DNA from: Formosa sp. L2A11
GTDB taxonomy: Bacteria > Bacteroidota > Bacteroidia > Flavobacteriales > Flavobacteriaceae
Assembly (NCBI RefSeq): GCF_009796865.1
Contig: NZ_CP047028.1
Location: forward strand, 124,001 to 188,000
Direction of reading: 5' to 3'
DNA: 64,000 bases
Every line of letters starts with the position of its first letter. Positions within the stretch are counted from its first letter, which is position 1. Below are positions 1-7,708 of the stretch, in pieces. The translations under genes were made by a program, and so were the position numbers. The notes beneath the pieces were generated by a model that had not been told where the DNA came from, searched no databases, and saw only the letters and a list, made by a program, of their open reading frames with translations.

Positions 1-768
1 ACAGGAGTTGAGCTTTCTGGATTATTTTCTGAAATGCGTTCGCATATCTTAGAAAAAGATTATCCTGAGTTAAACACTTGCGATTTAGGTAACATTTACC
101 TTATAGACGGACAAGATGCTGTACTGGCCGCAATGTCTAAAAAAACGCAAGGTTACACATACGAAAACTTAAAAAAATATGGTGTAGTTATAAAACTAAA
201 CACCTTTGTTAAGGATTTTAAAGATGATGTGGTTACGCTTTCAGACAATACAGAAATACATTCTAGAAACTTAATTTGGGCTGCAGGAATTTCTGCTAGA
301 ACATTTGAAGGTTTTAAAGAAGAAAATTACGGTCGCGGAAAACGATTAAAAACAGATGTAAATAATTTAGTAGAAGGATATAAAAATATTTATGCTATTG
401 GAGATACATCTATTGTTATGGGAGATAAAGACTATCCTGGAGGTCACCCACAATTAGCACAAGTAGCAATTCAGCAAGCTAAATCTTTAGGTAAAAACTT
501 AAAGAATAACACTTCAGAGCCCTTTAAATATACAGATAAAGGTTCTATGGCTATTATAGGTAGTAACAAAGCCGTAACAGACGGACCAGATCATAAATTC
601 TTTTTAAAAGGATTTATAGCTTGGTGTGTATGGATTTTTGTACATATTATGTCTCTAGTTAATTTTAGAAACAGAATGCGTGCATTTTATGATTGGATGG
701 GATATTACATTAATAAAGATCAATCTTTTAGAATGATTATTAGACCAAAAGAGAAAAACAAAAATTAA
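1..768 (+). CDS. ndh: Type II NADH dehydrogenase (NDH-2), C-terminal part
   Basis: The gene is cut by the left edge; 255 residues are visible and the frame is open from base 1. NDH-2 is a single-subunit flavoprotein on the inner face of the cytoplasmic membrane that passes electrons from NADH to quinone without pumping protons. The visible part begins at TGVELSG, the usual end of the GATGVE nucleotide-binding loop. It continues with the second FAD segment (IYAIGDTS) and PQLAQVAIQQ, both characteristic of the family. The last 60 residues are hydrophobic and aromatic with a basic tail, as expected for the membrane-anchoring end. The family is certain; the quinone used cannot be read from the sequence. 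Confidence 0.9.
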   Translation, partial: TGVELSGLFSEMRSHILEKDYPELNTCDLGNIYLIDGQDAVLAAMSKKTQGYTYENLKKYGVVIKLNTFVKDFKDDVVTLSDNTEIHSRNLIWAAGISARTFEGFKEENYGRGKRLKTDVNNLVEGYKNIYAIGDTSIVMGDKDYPGGHPQLAQVAIQQAKSLGKNLKNNTSEPFKYTDKGSMAIIGSNKAVTDGPDHKFFLKGFIAWCVWIFVHIMSLVNFRNRMRAFYDWMGYYINKDQSFRMIIRPKEKNKN

Positions 769-800
769 TAACAAGACTTACAAAAGGCTTATAAAAACCA

Positions 801-831
801 AATCCTACTTGATAACGTATCAAGTAGGATT
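801..831. terminator. Perfect 14-bp hairpin after ndh
   Basis: Arms 801-814 and 818-831 are perfectly complementary around a 3-base loop. The hairpin sits 33 bp after the ndh stop. The run of T expected of an intrinsic terminator is weak (TAAATTATTA follows), so it may act as a 3'-end stabiliser as well as a terminator. Confidence 0.55.
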
Positions 832-1008
832 AAATTATTAACTTAACTAAACCATTATTTCTTAACCTATATAGAAATAAAAGTGCTCTTAATGACATAG
901 TTCTAATGTGAAGATTCTGCTATTAATCTCAATCTATAAAGATTTATGTCACTCTTATTATTATATACGCACAAATAACTGTCTTGGATTACGACTTATA
1001 AAAAATAA

Positions 1009-1782
1009 TTATATTTTTTTCGCTTCTTCCCAAAACACATCCATTTCTGCAAGTGTCATATCCTTTAATGATTTGTTAATTAAAGCTGCTTGAACTTCTA
1101 AATATTCAAATCTTTTTTTAAACTTTTTATTGGTACGCTCTAAAGCATTTTCAGGATTAATCTTCAAGAAACGTGCATAATTAACAAGAGAGAACAAGAC
1201 ATCTCCAAATTCATTTTCCATTTCTTTTTGGTCGCCTTTATCTATTTCTACTTTTAATTCTGCCAGTTCTTCTTCTACTTTATCCCAAACTTGATGTGGT
1301 TCTTCCCAATCAAAACCAACTCCAGATACTTTTTCTTGAATTCGGCTAGCTTTTACTAAAGCAGGTAAACTATTTGGTACACCTTCTAGCACACTTTTAT
1401 TTCCTTCTTTTAGTTTTAAGTTTTCCCAATTCCGTTTTACATCTTCTTCATTTTCTACTTTAACATCGCCATAAATATGAGGATGTCTGTGTATTAATTT
1501 TTCGCAAATTCCATTACAAACATCAGCAACATCAAAAGCTTCTTTTTCACTTCCTATTTTAGAATAAAAAACAATGTGTAATAGTACGTCTCCTAATTCC
1601 TTTCTAACTTCTTGTAAATCGTTATCTAAAATAGCATCGCCAAGCTCATACGTCTCCTCAATAGTTAAAGGACGTAACGTTTCCATGGTTTGTTTCTTAT
1701 CCCACGGACATTGTTCTCGTAATTCGTCCATTATTGTTAATAATCTATCGAAAGCCTGAAGTTGTTGAGCACGTGTATTCAT
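1009..1782 (-). CDS. mazG: Nucleoside triphosphate pyrophosphohydrolase MazG
   Basis: MazG hydrolyses nucleoside triphosphates to monophosphates and pyrophosphate, cleaning damaged or excess NTPs from the pool in the cytoplasm. The protein is 257 residues, the usual length for the two-domain form. Domain 1 has the acidic EE..E (LTIEETYELGDA) and ELGDVLLH motifs. Domain 2 repeats the pattern as NEFGDVLFSLVNYARF. The CPWD/TMETLRPLTIEE opening is typical of MazG. It is downstream of the DUF5606 and def genes on the same strand, but a hairpin separates it from DUF5606, so it probably has its own promoter. Confidence 0.95.
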   Translation of the reverse strand: MNTRAQQLQAFDRLLTIMDELREQCPWDKKQTMETLRPLTIEETYELGDAILDNDLQEVRKELGDVLLHIVFYSKIGSEKEAFDVADVCNGICEKLIHRHPHIYGDVKVENEEDVKRNWENLKLKEGNKSVLEGVPNSLPALVKASRIQEKVSGVGFDWEEPHQVWDKVEEELAELKVEIDKGDQKEMENEFGDVLFSLVNYARFLKINPENALERTNKKFKKRFEYLEVQAALINKSLKDMTLAEMDVFWEEAKKI

Positions 1783-1830
1783 AATATTTTTAAATAAAAT
1801 TATTTAGATTAGTTAAAGGTAATAAAAACA

Positions 1831-1855
1831 AAAGTCCGACTCTAGGTCGGACTTT
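1831..1855 (-). terminator. Intrinsic terminator after the DUF5606 gene
   Basis: Arms 1831-1840 and 1846-1855 pair perfectly (10 bp). Read on the minus strand, the hairpin is followed by TTTTGTTTTTATT. It lies 24 bp beyond the DUF5606 stop and just before mazG. Confidence 0.8.
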
Positions 1856-1878
1856 AATATATTATATGAAGTTATAAT

Positions 1879-2325
1879 TTATTCTTTTTCAGAAACAGCT
1901 TCTTCATTTACTTCTTCACTTTGCTCTTCAGATTCTGCTGTAAAATCTAAAAGATCATTTTTTTGAAGTAAATTATACCATTGTATTACTTTTTTAATGT
2001 CGCTTGGGTAAACACGATCTTCATCATATTCTGGTAAGATTTCGAAAAAGTACTCTTCTAATTTATCTTTACTGTCTTTATGACTAATACTTGAAGGGCC
2101 GTTACTCTCTTTATTAGCAATAGTTTCAAGTATTGTTTTTAAAGGCACTTCTTCTGTTAATGTATAAATAGCAATTTCGCTTAATACACTTACGTTATGA
2201 TTCATTGTTACAGAAAGTCTTTTATTATCTAATAAAGATTCTGCAATAAATCCGTTTCGTGTTTGCATGATTAATTTATATAATCCTGGTTTTCCTGAAA
2301 TAGCTAATACTTTATCTAAGCTCAT
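1879..2325 (-). CDS. DUF5606 family protein
   Basis: A 148-residue cytoplasmic protein of a family found in Bacteroidota, with no experimentally assigned role that I know of. The N-terminal half (LDKVLAISGKPGLYKLI, then a beta-rich part) is the conserved domain. The C-terminus is acidic and looks disordered (many Glu and Ser after residue 130). It lies between def and mazG on the same strand, 55 bp after def, so def and this gene may be cotranscribed. Recognition rests on the SGKPGLYKL opening and the gene neighbourhood. Confidence 0.8.
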   Translation of the reverse strand: MSLDKVLAISGKPGLYKLIMQTRNGFIAESLLDNKRLSVTMNHNVSVLSEIAIYTLTEEVPLKTILETIANKESNGPSSISHKDSKDKLEEYFFEILPEYDEDRVYPSDIKKVIQWYNLLQKNDLLDFTAESEEQSEEVNEEAVSEKE

Positions 2326-2380
2326 AATTTATTTTTTAAAAGATGGCAAATATCTTGTGTTTGTATGTGTTATACAAATA

Positions 2381-2971
2381 TTATCGTCTCTTTTTTTGCT
2401 TTGGGAAACGCATTTTGTAATCTACTCTAATTTTTCCTTTCGAAATATTATCTAAACGTCCTTTTATTAAACGTTTTTTTAATGTAGACAATTTTTCTGT
2501 AAACAAAATACCATCTATATGGTCATATTCATGCTGAATAACACGCGCCATAAGTCCGTCGTATGTTTCAACATGCTTTACAAAATTCTCGTCTAGGTAT
2601 TCAATTTTAATAGAAGGTTTTCTAAATACATCTTCACGAACGTCTGGAATACTTAAACATCCCTCGTTAAAGGCCCATTCATCTCCTTCTTCTTCTATAA
2701 TTTGTGCATTAATAAATACTTTCTTAAACCCATCTAAAGCTTTTTTCTCAGCTTCAGATAAATCGTCATCTTCTGCAAAAGGTGTAGTATCTAGAACAAA
2801 TAAACGAATCTGTAAGCCAACTTGTGGCGCAGCAAGTCCTACCCCAAATGCATTATACATAGTTTCGAACATATTATCCAAAAGCTCGTTTAACTTCGGA
2901 TATTCTGCATCAATATCTTCTCCTACTTTTTTTAATACGGGATCGCCATAAGCGACAATTGGTAAAATCAT
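2381..2971 (-). CDS. def: Peptide deformylase
   Basis: Removes the N-terminal formyl group from newly made proteins; a cytoplasmic metalloenzyme working at the ribosome exit. All three family motifs are present: GVGLAAPQVG, EGCLSIP and QHEYDHIDG. The Cys of motif 2 and the two His of motif 3 are the metal ligands. Length (196 residues) fits Bacteroidota deformylases, which have a longer loop between motifs 1 and 2, here acidic (AEDDDLSEAEKK). The ATG start is preceded by a -7 box at 2998-3005. Confidence 0.97.
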   Translation of the reverse strand: MILPIVAYGDPVLKKVGEDIDAEYPKLNELLDNMFETMYNAFGVGLAAPQVGLQIRLFVLDTTPFAEDDDLSEAEKKALDGFKKVFINAQIIEEEGDEWAFNEGCLSIPDVREDVFRKPSIKIEYLDENFVKHVETYDGLMARVIQHEYDHIDGILFTEKLSTLKKRLIKGRLDNISKGKIRVDYKMRFPKQKKRR

Positions 2972-2997
2972 TTTTGTGCGTTGTAAAATTTGAAATA

Positions 2998-3005
2998 CAA
3001 AAATA
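2998..3005 (-). promoter_or_regulatory. -7 promoter box for def
   Basis: TATTTTTG on the minus strand matches the Bacteroidota TAnnTTTG consensus, 26 bp upstream of the def ATG. No clear -33 TTG was found. Confidence 0.55.
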
Positions 3006-3081
3006 CAACTCTTACCGTTAATAGCCTATAATATTAAATATCCTTTAAGATAGTGTTTTAAATTTTAAGAGCATTTTAGTG

Positions 3082-3354
3082 TTAGCAAGCCGCTATATCT
3101 CTTATTACAGTGAAAAAATTTAGAGAACATTTAATCTTAGAATTTACAATACTATTGATTAAATCTCGGTGTCTGTTTACTGTTTTTAGGGATTTGTTTT
3201 CTTTTACAAGAAAGGAATTAGAAAATAAAAGTTGTACATCTTCTATTTCTGTTGGAATTTTATTCTTTTTTTTAAAATCGATATTCTTAGCACTTAGCGG
3301 TAAAGCCGAAAAGCCTAAGACGATTATAAAAAAAAATAACTTATTATAGTTCAT
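3082..3354 (-). CDS. Small secreted protein, unknown function
   Basis: I do not recognise this 90-residue protein. It begins with a clear signal peptide: two Lys/Asn residues, a hydrophobic run (FFFIIVLGFSALPL) and an SAK cleavage site near residue 23. The mature part is basic with two Cys, one at the very C-terminus. A -7 box (TATATTTG, 3374-3381) lies 19 bp before the ATG, which supports this strand over the overlapping plus-strand frame at 3110-3349. It sits between def and ruvX in the same orientation. It could be periplasmic or secreted. Confidence 0.5.
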   Translation of the reverse strand: MNYNKLFFFIIVLGFSALPLSAKNIDFKKKNKIPTEIEDVQLLFSNSFLVKENKSLKTVNRHRDLINSIVNSKIKCSLNFFTVIRDIAAC

Positions 3355-3373
3355 AGCATTAACTAATTTGAAA

Positions 3374-3381
3374 CAAATATA
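3374..3381 (-). promoter_or_regulatory. -7 promoter box for the small secreted protein
   Basis: TATATTTG on the minus strand, 19 bp upstream of the ATG at 3354. It matches TAnnTTTG; the -33 element is not clear. Confidence 0.5.
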
Positions 3382-3477
3382 GAGTCTAAAGGTCTGTTAT
3401 TGTGAAAAATTTAGTTGAAGGCCATTTAAATACCGTTAAGTCGCTAAAAATTAACGAAAACAGGCTAAAATGTAGAC

Positions 3478-3888
3478 TTATTTTGACGCCAAATAACTTT
3501 GTAATATTAATGTCGCACTAATTTCGTCTACTAGTGCTTTATTTTTACGTTGCTTTTTTTTCAATCCACTATCAATCATAGATTGAAAGGCCATTTTAGA
3601 AGTAAAACGTTCGTCTACACGTGCAACAGGTATTTGCGGGATGGCTTTAAGTAATTTTTGTAGAAAAGGTATAATTAAAGCTTCACTCTCTGAAGCTGTA
3701 GCATCCATTTGCTTAGGTTCTCCTACAACAAAAAGCTCAACATTTTCCTTAGAAATATAGTCTTTTAAAAACGGAATTAGCTCTTTTGTACTAACTGTAG
3801 TTAATCCAGAAGCTATCATTTGAAATTCATCGGTTATTGCAATTCCTGTCCTTACCTTTCCAAAATCTATCGCTAAAACACGTGCCAT
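3478..3888 (-). CDS. ruvX: Holliday junction resolvase-like RuvX (YqgF)
   Basis: RNase H-fold nuclease of the YqgF/RuvX family, linked to Holliday junction resolution and to 16S rRNA 5'-end maturation in other bacteria. The motifs are all present: AIDFGKVRTGIAITD with the catalytic Asp at residue 7, VVGEPKQ, DERFTS and DEISATLILQSYL with the second catalytic Asp. Length (136 residues) is normal. A -7 box at 3905-3912 sets the ATG start. Confidence 0.95.
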   Translation of the reverse strand: MARVLAIDFGKVRTGIAITDEFQMIASGLTTVSTKELIPFLKDYISKENVELFVVGEPKQMDATASESEALIIPFLQKLLKAIPQIPVARVDERFTSKMAFQSMIDSGLKKKQRKNKALVDEISATLILQSYLASK

Positions 3889-3904
3889 TCTTTATTTTTT
3901 TAAG

Positions 3905-3912
3905 CAAAGTTA
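3905..3912 (-). promoter_or_regulatory. -7 promoter box for ruvX
   Basis: TAACTTTG on the minus strand, 16 bp before the ruvX ATG, giving a very short predicted leader. Confidence 0.6.
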
Positions 3913-4001
3913 GTGTTAAGAATTAAAAGTATAATAGATTCTATCTATAAAGATTTAGGTTTTTTTTATGTTTTCAGTTTCAATGAGATAAATTATAAAA
4001 G

Positions 4002-4009
4002 TATATTTG
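4002..4009 (+). promoter_or_regulatory. -7 promoter box for dapD
   Basis: TATATTTG, 20 bp before the dapD ATG. A TTT at 3978-3980 lies 21 bp upstream as a weak -33 candidate. Confidence 0.6.
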
Positions 4010-4029
4010 ATAAATTTTAAAGATTAACA

Positions 4030-4845
4030 ATGGAAGAATTACAATCTATCATAGAACAAGCTTGGGAAAACAGAGCTTTATTATCAGAAGAAAAGACAAC
4101 AAAAGCGATTAGAAAAGTAGTTGCTCTCTTAGATGCCGGAGAATTACGTGTTGCAGAACCAACCGAAAATGGATGGCAAGTAAACGAATGGGTAAAGAAA
4201 GGTGTTGTACTTTATTTCCCTATTCAAAAAATGGAAACCATAGAATGTGGACCTTTAGAATTTCACGATAAAATTCCATTAAAAACAGGTTACGCAGAAA
4301 AAGGAGTTCGCGTTGTACCTCATGCAGTTGCTAGACATGGTGCTTACATTGCTTCGGGTGCTATATTAATGCCTAGTTATGTAAATATTGGTGCATACGT
4401 AGATGCTGGTACAATGGTAGATACTTGGGCTACCGTTGGTAGTTGTGCACAAATTGGTAAAAATGTTCACCTTTCTGGTGGTGTTGGTATTGGTGGTGTT
4501 TTAGAACCTTTACAAGCTTCTCCTGTTATTATTGAAGATAATGTTTTTGTTGGCTCTCGCTGTATAGTGGTAGAAGGTGTTCATGTAGAAACCGAAGCTG
4601 TTTTAGGTGCTAATGTTGTACTTACAATGAGTACTAAAATTATAGATGTTACCGGAGATACGCCAGTAGAAACTAAAGGTCGTGTTCCTGCACGTTCTGT
4701 AGTTATTCCTGGAAGTTATACTAAAAAATTCCCTGCTGGAGAATTTCAAGTACCTTGTGCTTTAATTATAGGTAAACGTAAAGAAAGTACAAATAAGAAA
4801 ACCTCTTTAAACGATGCACTTCGCGATAACAATGTAGCTGTTTAA
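4030..4845 (+). CDS. dapD: Tetrahydrodipicolinate N-succinyltransferase
   Basis: Transfers succinyl from succinyl-CoA to tetrahydrodipicolinate in the lysine and meso-diaminopimelate pathway, so it feeds peptidoglycan synthesis. The 271-residue protein has an alpha-helical N-terminal part (1-100) and then a left-handed beta-helix made of hexapeptide repeats (about 100-235), with the signature VGSCAQIGKNVHLSGGVGIGG. It is monocistronic: its own -7 box lies upstream and a strong terminator downstream. lysA of the same pathway is at 24445-25650. Confidence 0.97.
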   Translation: MEELQSIIEQAWENRALLSEEKTTKAIRKVVALLDAGELRVAEPTENGWQVNEWVKKGVVLYFPIQKMETIECGPLEFHDKIPLKTGYAEKGVRVVPHAVARHGAYIASGAILMPSYVNIGAYVDAGTMVDTWATVGSCAQIGKNVHLSGGVGIGGVLEPLQASPVIIEDNVFVGSRCIVVEGVHVETEAVLGANVVLTMSTKIIDVTGDTPVETKGRVPARSVVIPGSYTKKFPAGEFQVPCALIIGKRKESTNKKTSLNDALRDNNVAV

Positions 4846-4886
4846 TGTAATTATAAAAATTGTATTTTATAAAGAACCAGATTATT

Positions 4887-4924
4887 AAAATCTCAAATCA
4901 AAAAAGATTTGAGATTTTTTTTTT
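4887..4924 (+). terminator. Intrinsic terminator after dapD
   Basis: Arms 4887-4899 and 4906-4918 pair perfectly (13 bp) around six A, followed by T at 4915-4924. A promoter -7 box starts at 4927. Confidence 0.9.
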
Positions 4925-4926
4925 GA

Positions 4927-4934
4927 TATCTTTG
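4927..4934 (+). promoter_or_regulatory. -7 promoter box ahead of the Stealth gene
   Basis: TATCTTTG, followed by CACC. It lies immediately after the dapD terminator and about 190 bp before the start at 5123, so the first gene of the glycan block would have a long leader (about 4941-5122). An inverted repeat (AGATACA/TGTATCT) lies in that leader. Confidence 0.55.
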
Positions 4935-5122
4935 CACCCTTGAAATAAAATCCTTTTTAAGTCATATTTCTTTTACAAAAAGAATAATTATAACTTCTTC
5001 ATAAATAATTAATTACTCCTAAGTTTACGTTGTAAAACAATTATTTAACAGATACACGAAGCACTGATTTTTTTTATGTATCTAAAAAAAGAGATCTTAT
5101 TTCACGTATAAATAATAAAACT

Positions 5123-6061
5123 TTGGCAATAAATAATATACAACACCCTATAGATGCAGTAATTTTATGGGTAGATGGAAACGACAAAAACCATCAAGAA
5201 AAAATGTCTCAATACTTAGAGAAGACAGTTAACATTAATTCTACTAAAATAAGAACAAGATACGATCAGGTAAATGAAATTAAATTTACTGTAGATTCTA
5301 TTTTAAAATACGCATCGTACATTAGGAATATTTATATCATTACAGATAACCAAACTCCTGATTTTTTAAAATTAAACACAACTAACCTTTACAAATCAGT
5401 AACTATTATAGACCATAAAACAATTTTTAATGGTTATGAAGAGTTTTTACCTACTTTTAATAGTATTTCGATAGAAACCTTAATGTTTAGAATTCCTAAA
5501 TTAGCAGAACACTTTATCTACCTTAACGATGATTTTTTTCTAATAAATAAAACAGAGCCTACAGATTTTTTCAAGGAAGGCTTTCCCGTATTAAGAGGAA
5601 AATGGATAAACCTTGATAAAAATATTTTTTATAAAAAATTTATAAAACCTAGAAATGGACACAAAGCGGCTCAACAAAGAGCTGCACAAATGGTTGGTTT
5701 CAATAAATATTACAACTTTAAACATACACCTCACCCTTTTAGAAAATCGACATTCGAAACCTATTTAAAAAACAATGAACGTGTTTTTGTAAAAAATATT
5801 GATTATAAATTTAGAAGCAATGATCAATTTTTACTTCAAAGTTTAATTAATCATTTAGAAATAAAAAACAAGACTTGTATATTAAAAAAGAACTTACAAT
5901 TAAAGTACTTCAGATCTTACAAGAAACCTTTACTTTGGTATAAATTCAAATTAAATCTAGAACACCCTAAAAAATTATTTTTAGGCTTACAAAGTTTAGA
6001 TAGATGCCCTCAAAATAAGCTCGATTACATTATAGAATGGTTAGAAAATAGAATTGGATAA
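5123..6061 (+). CDS. Stealth-family hexose-1-phosphate transferase-like protein
   Basis: Stealth proteins transfer sugar-1-phosphate units to build phosphodiester-linked surface polysaccharides. Conserved region 1 is IDAVILWVDGND at residues 10-21. Conserved region 2 spans about 45-140, with IRNIYIITDNQ, IETLMFRIPKLAEHFIYL and NDDFFL. A later segment (RSNDQFLLQSLINH) fits the third region. Only a TTG start is possible: a stop precedes it, and the first in-frame ATG is inside region 1. The tail is basic. It heads a cluster of envelope glycan genes, so a role in capsule or O-antigen synthesis is likely. The transferred sugar cannot be told. Confidence 0.85.
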   Translation: MAINNIQHPIDAVILWVDGNDKNHQEKMSQYLEKTVNINSTKIRTRYDQVNEIKFTVDSILKYASYIRNIYIITDNQTPDFLKLNTTNLYKSVTIIDHKTIFNGYEEFLPTFNSISIETLMFRIPKLAEHFIYLNDDFFLINKTEPTDFFKEGFPVLRGKWINLDKNIFYKKFIKPRNGHKAAQQRAAQMVGFNKYYNFKHTPHPFRKSTFETYLKNNERVFVKNIDYKFRSNDQFLLQSLINHLEIKNKTCILKKNLQLKYFRSYKKPLLWYKFKLNLEHPKKLFLGLQSLDRCPQNKLDYIIEWLENRIG

Positions 6062-6111
6062 TATATAAGAGTGTAACCTAACTTGTAAAATACTTTTTAG
6101 ACCTTAAAATT

Positions 6112-6945
6112 TTAAGCAATAAGTATCATAATTTCTTTTTTAATTCCATTAGAAGTCCATATTGATTTAGAATCTCTTGTATATTTTCTAATGGCTTTAT
6201 TTTTAGCGATAGATTCTTCAGTTTTATAACCTCTTTTATGGTCTAAATGTAAACAAACGGCACTATACCGTATTTGTTTAGACTTAATTCCGTAGTTAAA
6301 TAAACGCTCGCCTAATTCTCTATCTTGGCCTCCGTATTGCATACGTTCATCAAAACCATTAACAGCTATAATATCGTCTTTCCACCCCGAAGAATTATGT
6401 CCGTTCCAACTTGTTTTTGTTGGTGTTACAGTATTTAAGAGTTCAGATTTAAACCCTTTCGCATTCAATTTATTATTTTTAAAAGAAGATTTTAAACCTT
6501 GTTTTTTAAGCCATTTTATTTTAAAACAAGACCCCGTGATTATATGTTTTTCTTTAATTTTTTTTGAAATCCCCATAGTCAACTTAAAATAGCCTCCAGA
6601 TAAAAAATAACCCCGTTGTTTATATTTTGCATGCACTTCTAGAAAGTCTAATCTAGGAATGCAATCGCCATCACTCATTACAATATATTCGGCATCACAA
6701 GCAAGTATGGCTTTATTTAATATTTTAGATTTCTGGAATCCATCATCTTCTTGCCAAATATGAATTAATTGTAAACTCGTAGTCTTTTTAAACCTGTTTA
6801 TTAAATCTTTGGTACTTGATTTAGAACCATCATCGGCAATTACAATTTCAAAATCTTTAAACGATTGAAGATTATAACCCCATAACACTTTTTCTAACCA
6901 AGCTTCTGCATTGTAAGTACTTATTATTACTGACATTTCGGGCAT
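6112..6945 (-). CDS. Glycosyltransferase family 2, chondroitin-synthase-like type
   Basis: A GT-A fold transferase that would use a nucleotide sugar at the cytoplasmic membrane. The N-terminal domain shows MSVIISTYNA, then FEIVIADDGS and MSDGDC (the DxD-type metal site). A C-terminal galactosyltransferase-like motif follows: NGFDERMQYGGQDRELGERL. The reading frame can be extended to a GTG at 6969, but GT2 proteins begin just before the VIIS strand, so I prefer the ATG at 6945 (277 residues). It is on the opposite strand to its glycan neighbours, so it is transcribed separately. Acceptor and donor are unknown. Confidence 0.85.
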   Translation of the reverse strand: MPEMSVIISTYNAEAWLEKVLWGYNLQSFKDFEIVIADDGSKSSTKDLINRFKKTTSLQLIHIWQEDDGFQKSKILNKAILACDAEYIVMSDGDCIPRLDFLEVHAKYKQRGYFLSGGYFKLTMGISKKIKEKHIITGSCFKIKWLKKQGLKSSFKNNKLNAKGFKSELLNTVTPTKTSWNGHNSSGWKDDIIAVNGFDERMQYGGQDRELGERLFNYGIKSKQIRYSAVCLHLDHKRGYKTEESIAKNKAIRKYTRDSKSIWTSNGIKKEIMILIA

Positions 6946-7032
6946 AAACAATTTCTTTAAGTTAAACACTAATCCAAAATCAAATTATATAAAGAACACC
7001 GTATTCTAAAAAAATAAGCTTAAACAATTTGT

Positions 7033-7040
7033 TATCTTTG
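7033..7040 (+). promoter_or_regulatory. -7 promoter box for the sulfotransferase
   Basis: TATCTTTG followed by CG, 18 bp before the ATG at 7059. Its position inside the frame extended from TTG 7029 shows that the extension is not coding. Confidence 0.65.
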
Positions 7041-7058
7041 CGTAACAATGTTATTAAC

Positions 7059-7667
7059 ATGAAGGCAAAACTTTATAAAAGAATTAATAACCGTATTGGT
7101 TTATTTTTCAACTCTCCTGTAAAAAGTGGAGAACATAAAAAATTTGTTTTTATACATATTGCAAAAACTGGAAGTACTAGTATTATTAGTATTACAGGGA
7201 AGGCACACCGCAAGCATTTAACAGTAAAGGAGGTTATTAAATACATTGGACAAAAAAAATGGGATCGTGTTTATAAATTTGCAGTTGTAAGAAATCCTTG
7301 GGCTAAGGTTGTATCTCAATATAAATTCAGAACAAAAACTAATAAATCTAATATGAAAGATACCCCAATATCCTTTAAAGATTGGGTAACAAAAGTTTTT
7401 GTAGAACAAGACGCATTTTATTATGGAAAAAGACCTTTATTATTTGCTCCGCAAGTATTTTGGCTTAAAAATAATAAAGAAGACATAGATTTAGATCGTA
7501 TTCTGCATTTTGAGAATTTAAATGAAGAATTTAAGGCCGTTGCAAATACCATTGGGATAAACCCAGATTTACCACATCTTAATTCGACTAAACCAAATCA
7601 TTACAAGGAGTATTATGATGAAGAAACAAAAAACATCGTTGCATCTTGGTTTACAGAAGATCTATAA
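7059..7667 (+). CDS. Sulfotransferase family 2-like protein
   Basis: Predicted to move sulfate from PAPS onto a carbohydrate. The 5'-phosphosulfate loop is IHIAKTGSTSI (about residues 32-42) and the 3'-phosphate site is VVRNPWAKVVSQY (about 76-88). Both are typical of the Sulfotransfer_2 group, which sulfates glycans. I set the start at ATG 7059 (202 residues) because a -7 box lies within the longer frame from TTG 7029. It is 41 bp before the next gene and probably cotranscribed with it. In this cluster it would add sulfate to a surface glycan. Confidence 0.85.
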   Translation: MKAKLYKRINNRIGLFFNSPVKSGEHKKFVFIHIAKTGSTSIISITGKAHRKHLTVKEVIKYIGQKKWDRVYKFAVVRNPWAKVVSQYKFRTKTNKSNMKDTPISFKDWVTKVFVEQDAFYYGKRPLLFAPQVFWLKNNKEDIDLDRILHFENLNEEFKAVANTIGINPDLPHLNSTKPNHYKEYYDEETKNIVASWFTEDL

Positions 7668-7708
7668 ACTTTTAATTATAAATTTTAAAGCACTTAATCA
7701 GTACATAG

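Noticed and set aside
3110..3349. A 79-codon plus-strand frame overlapping the small secreted protein
   Set aside because: The minus-strand frame has a clean signal peptide and a -7 box; the plus-strand one has neither, and the residue make-up looks like a reverse translation of a hydrophobic segment.
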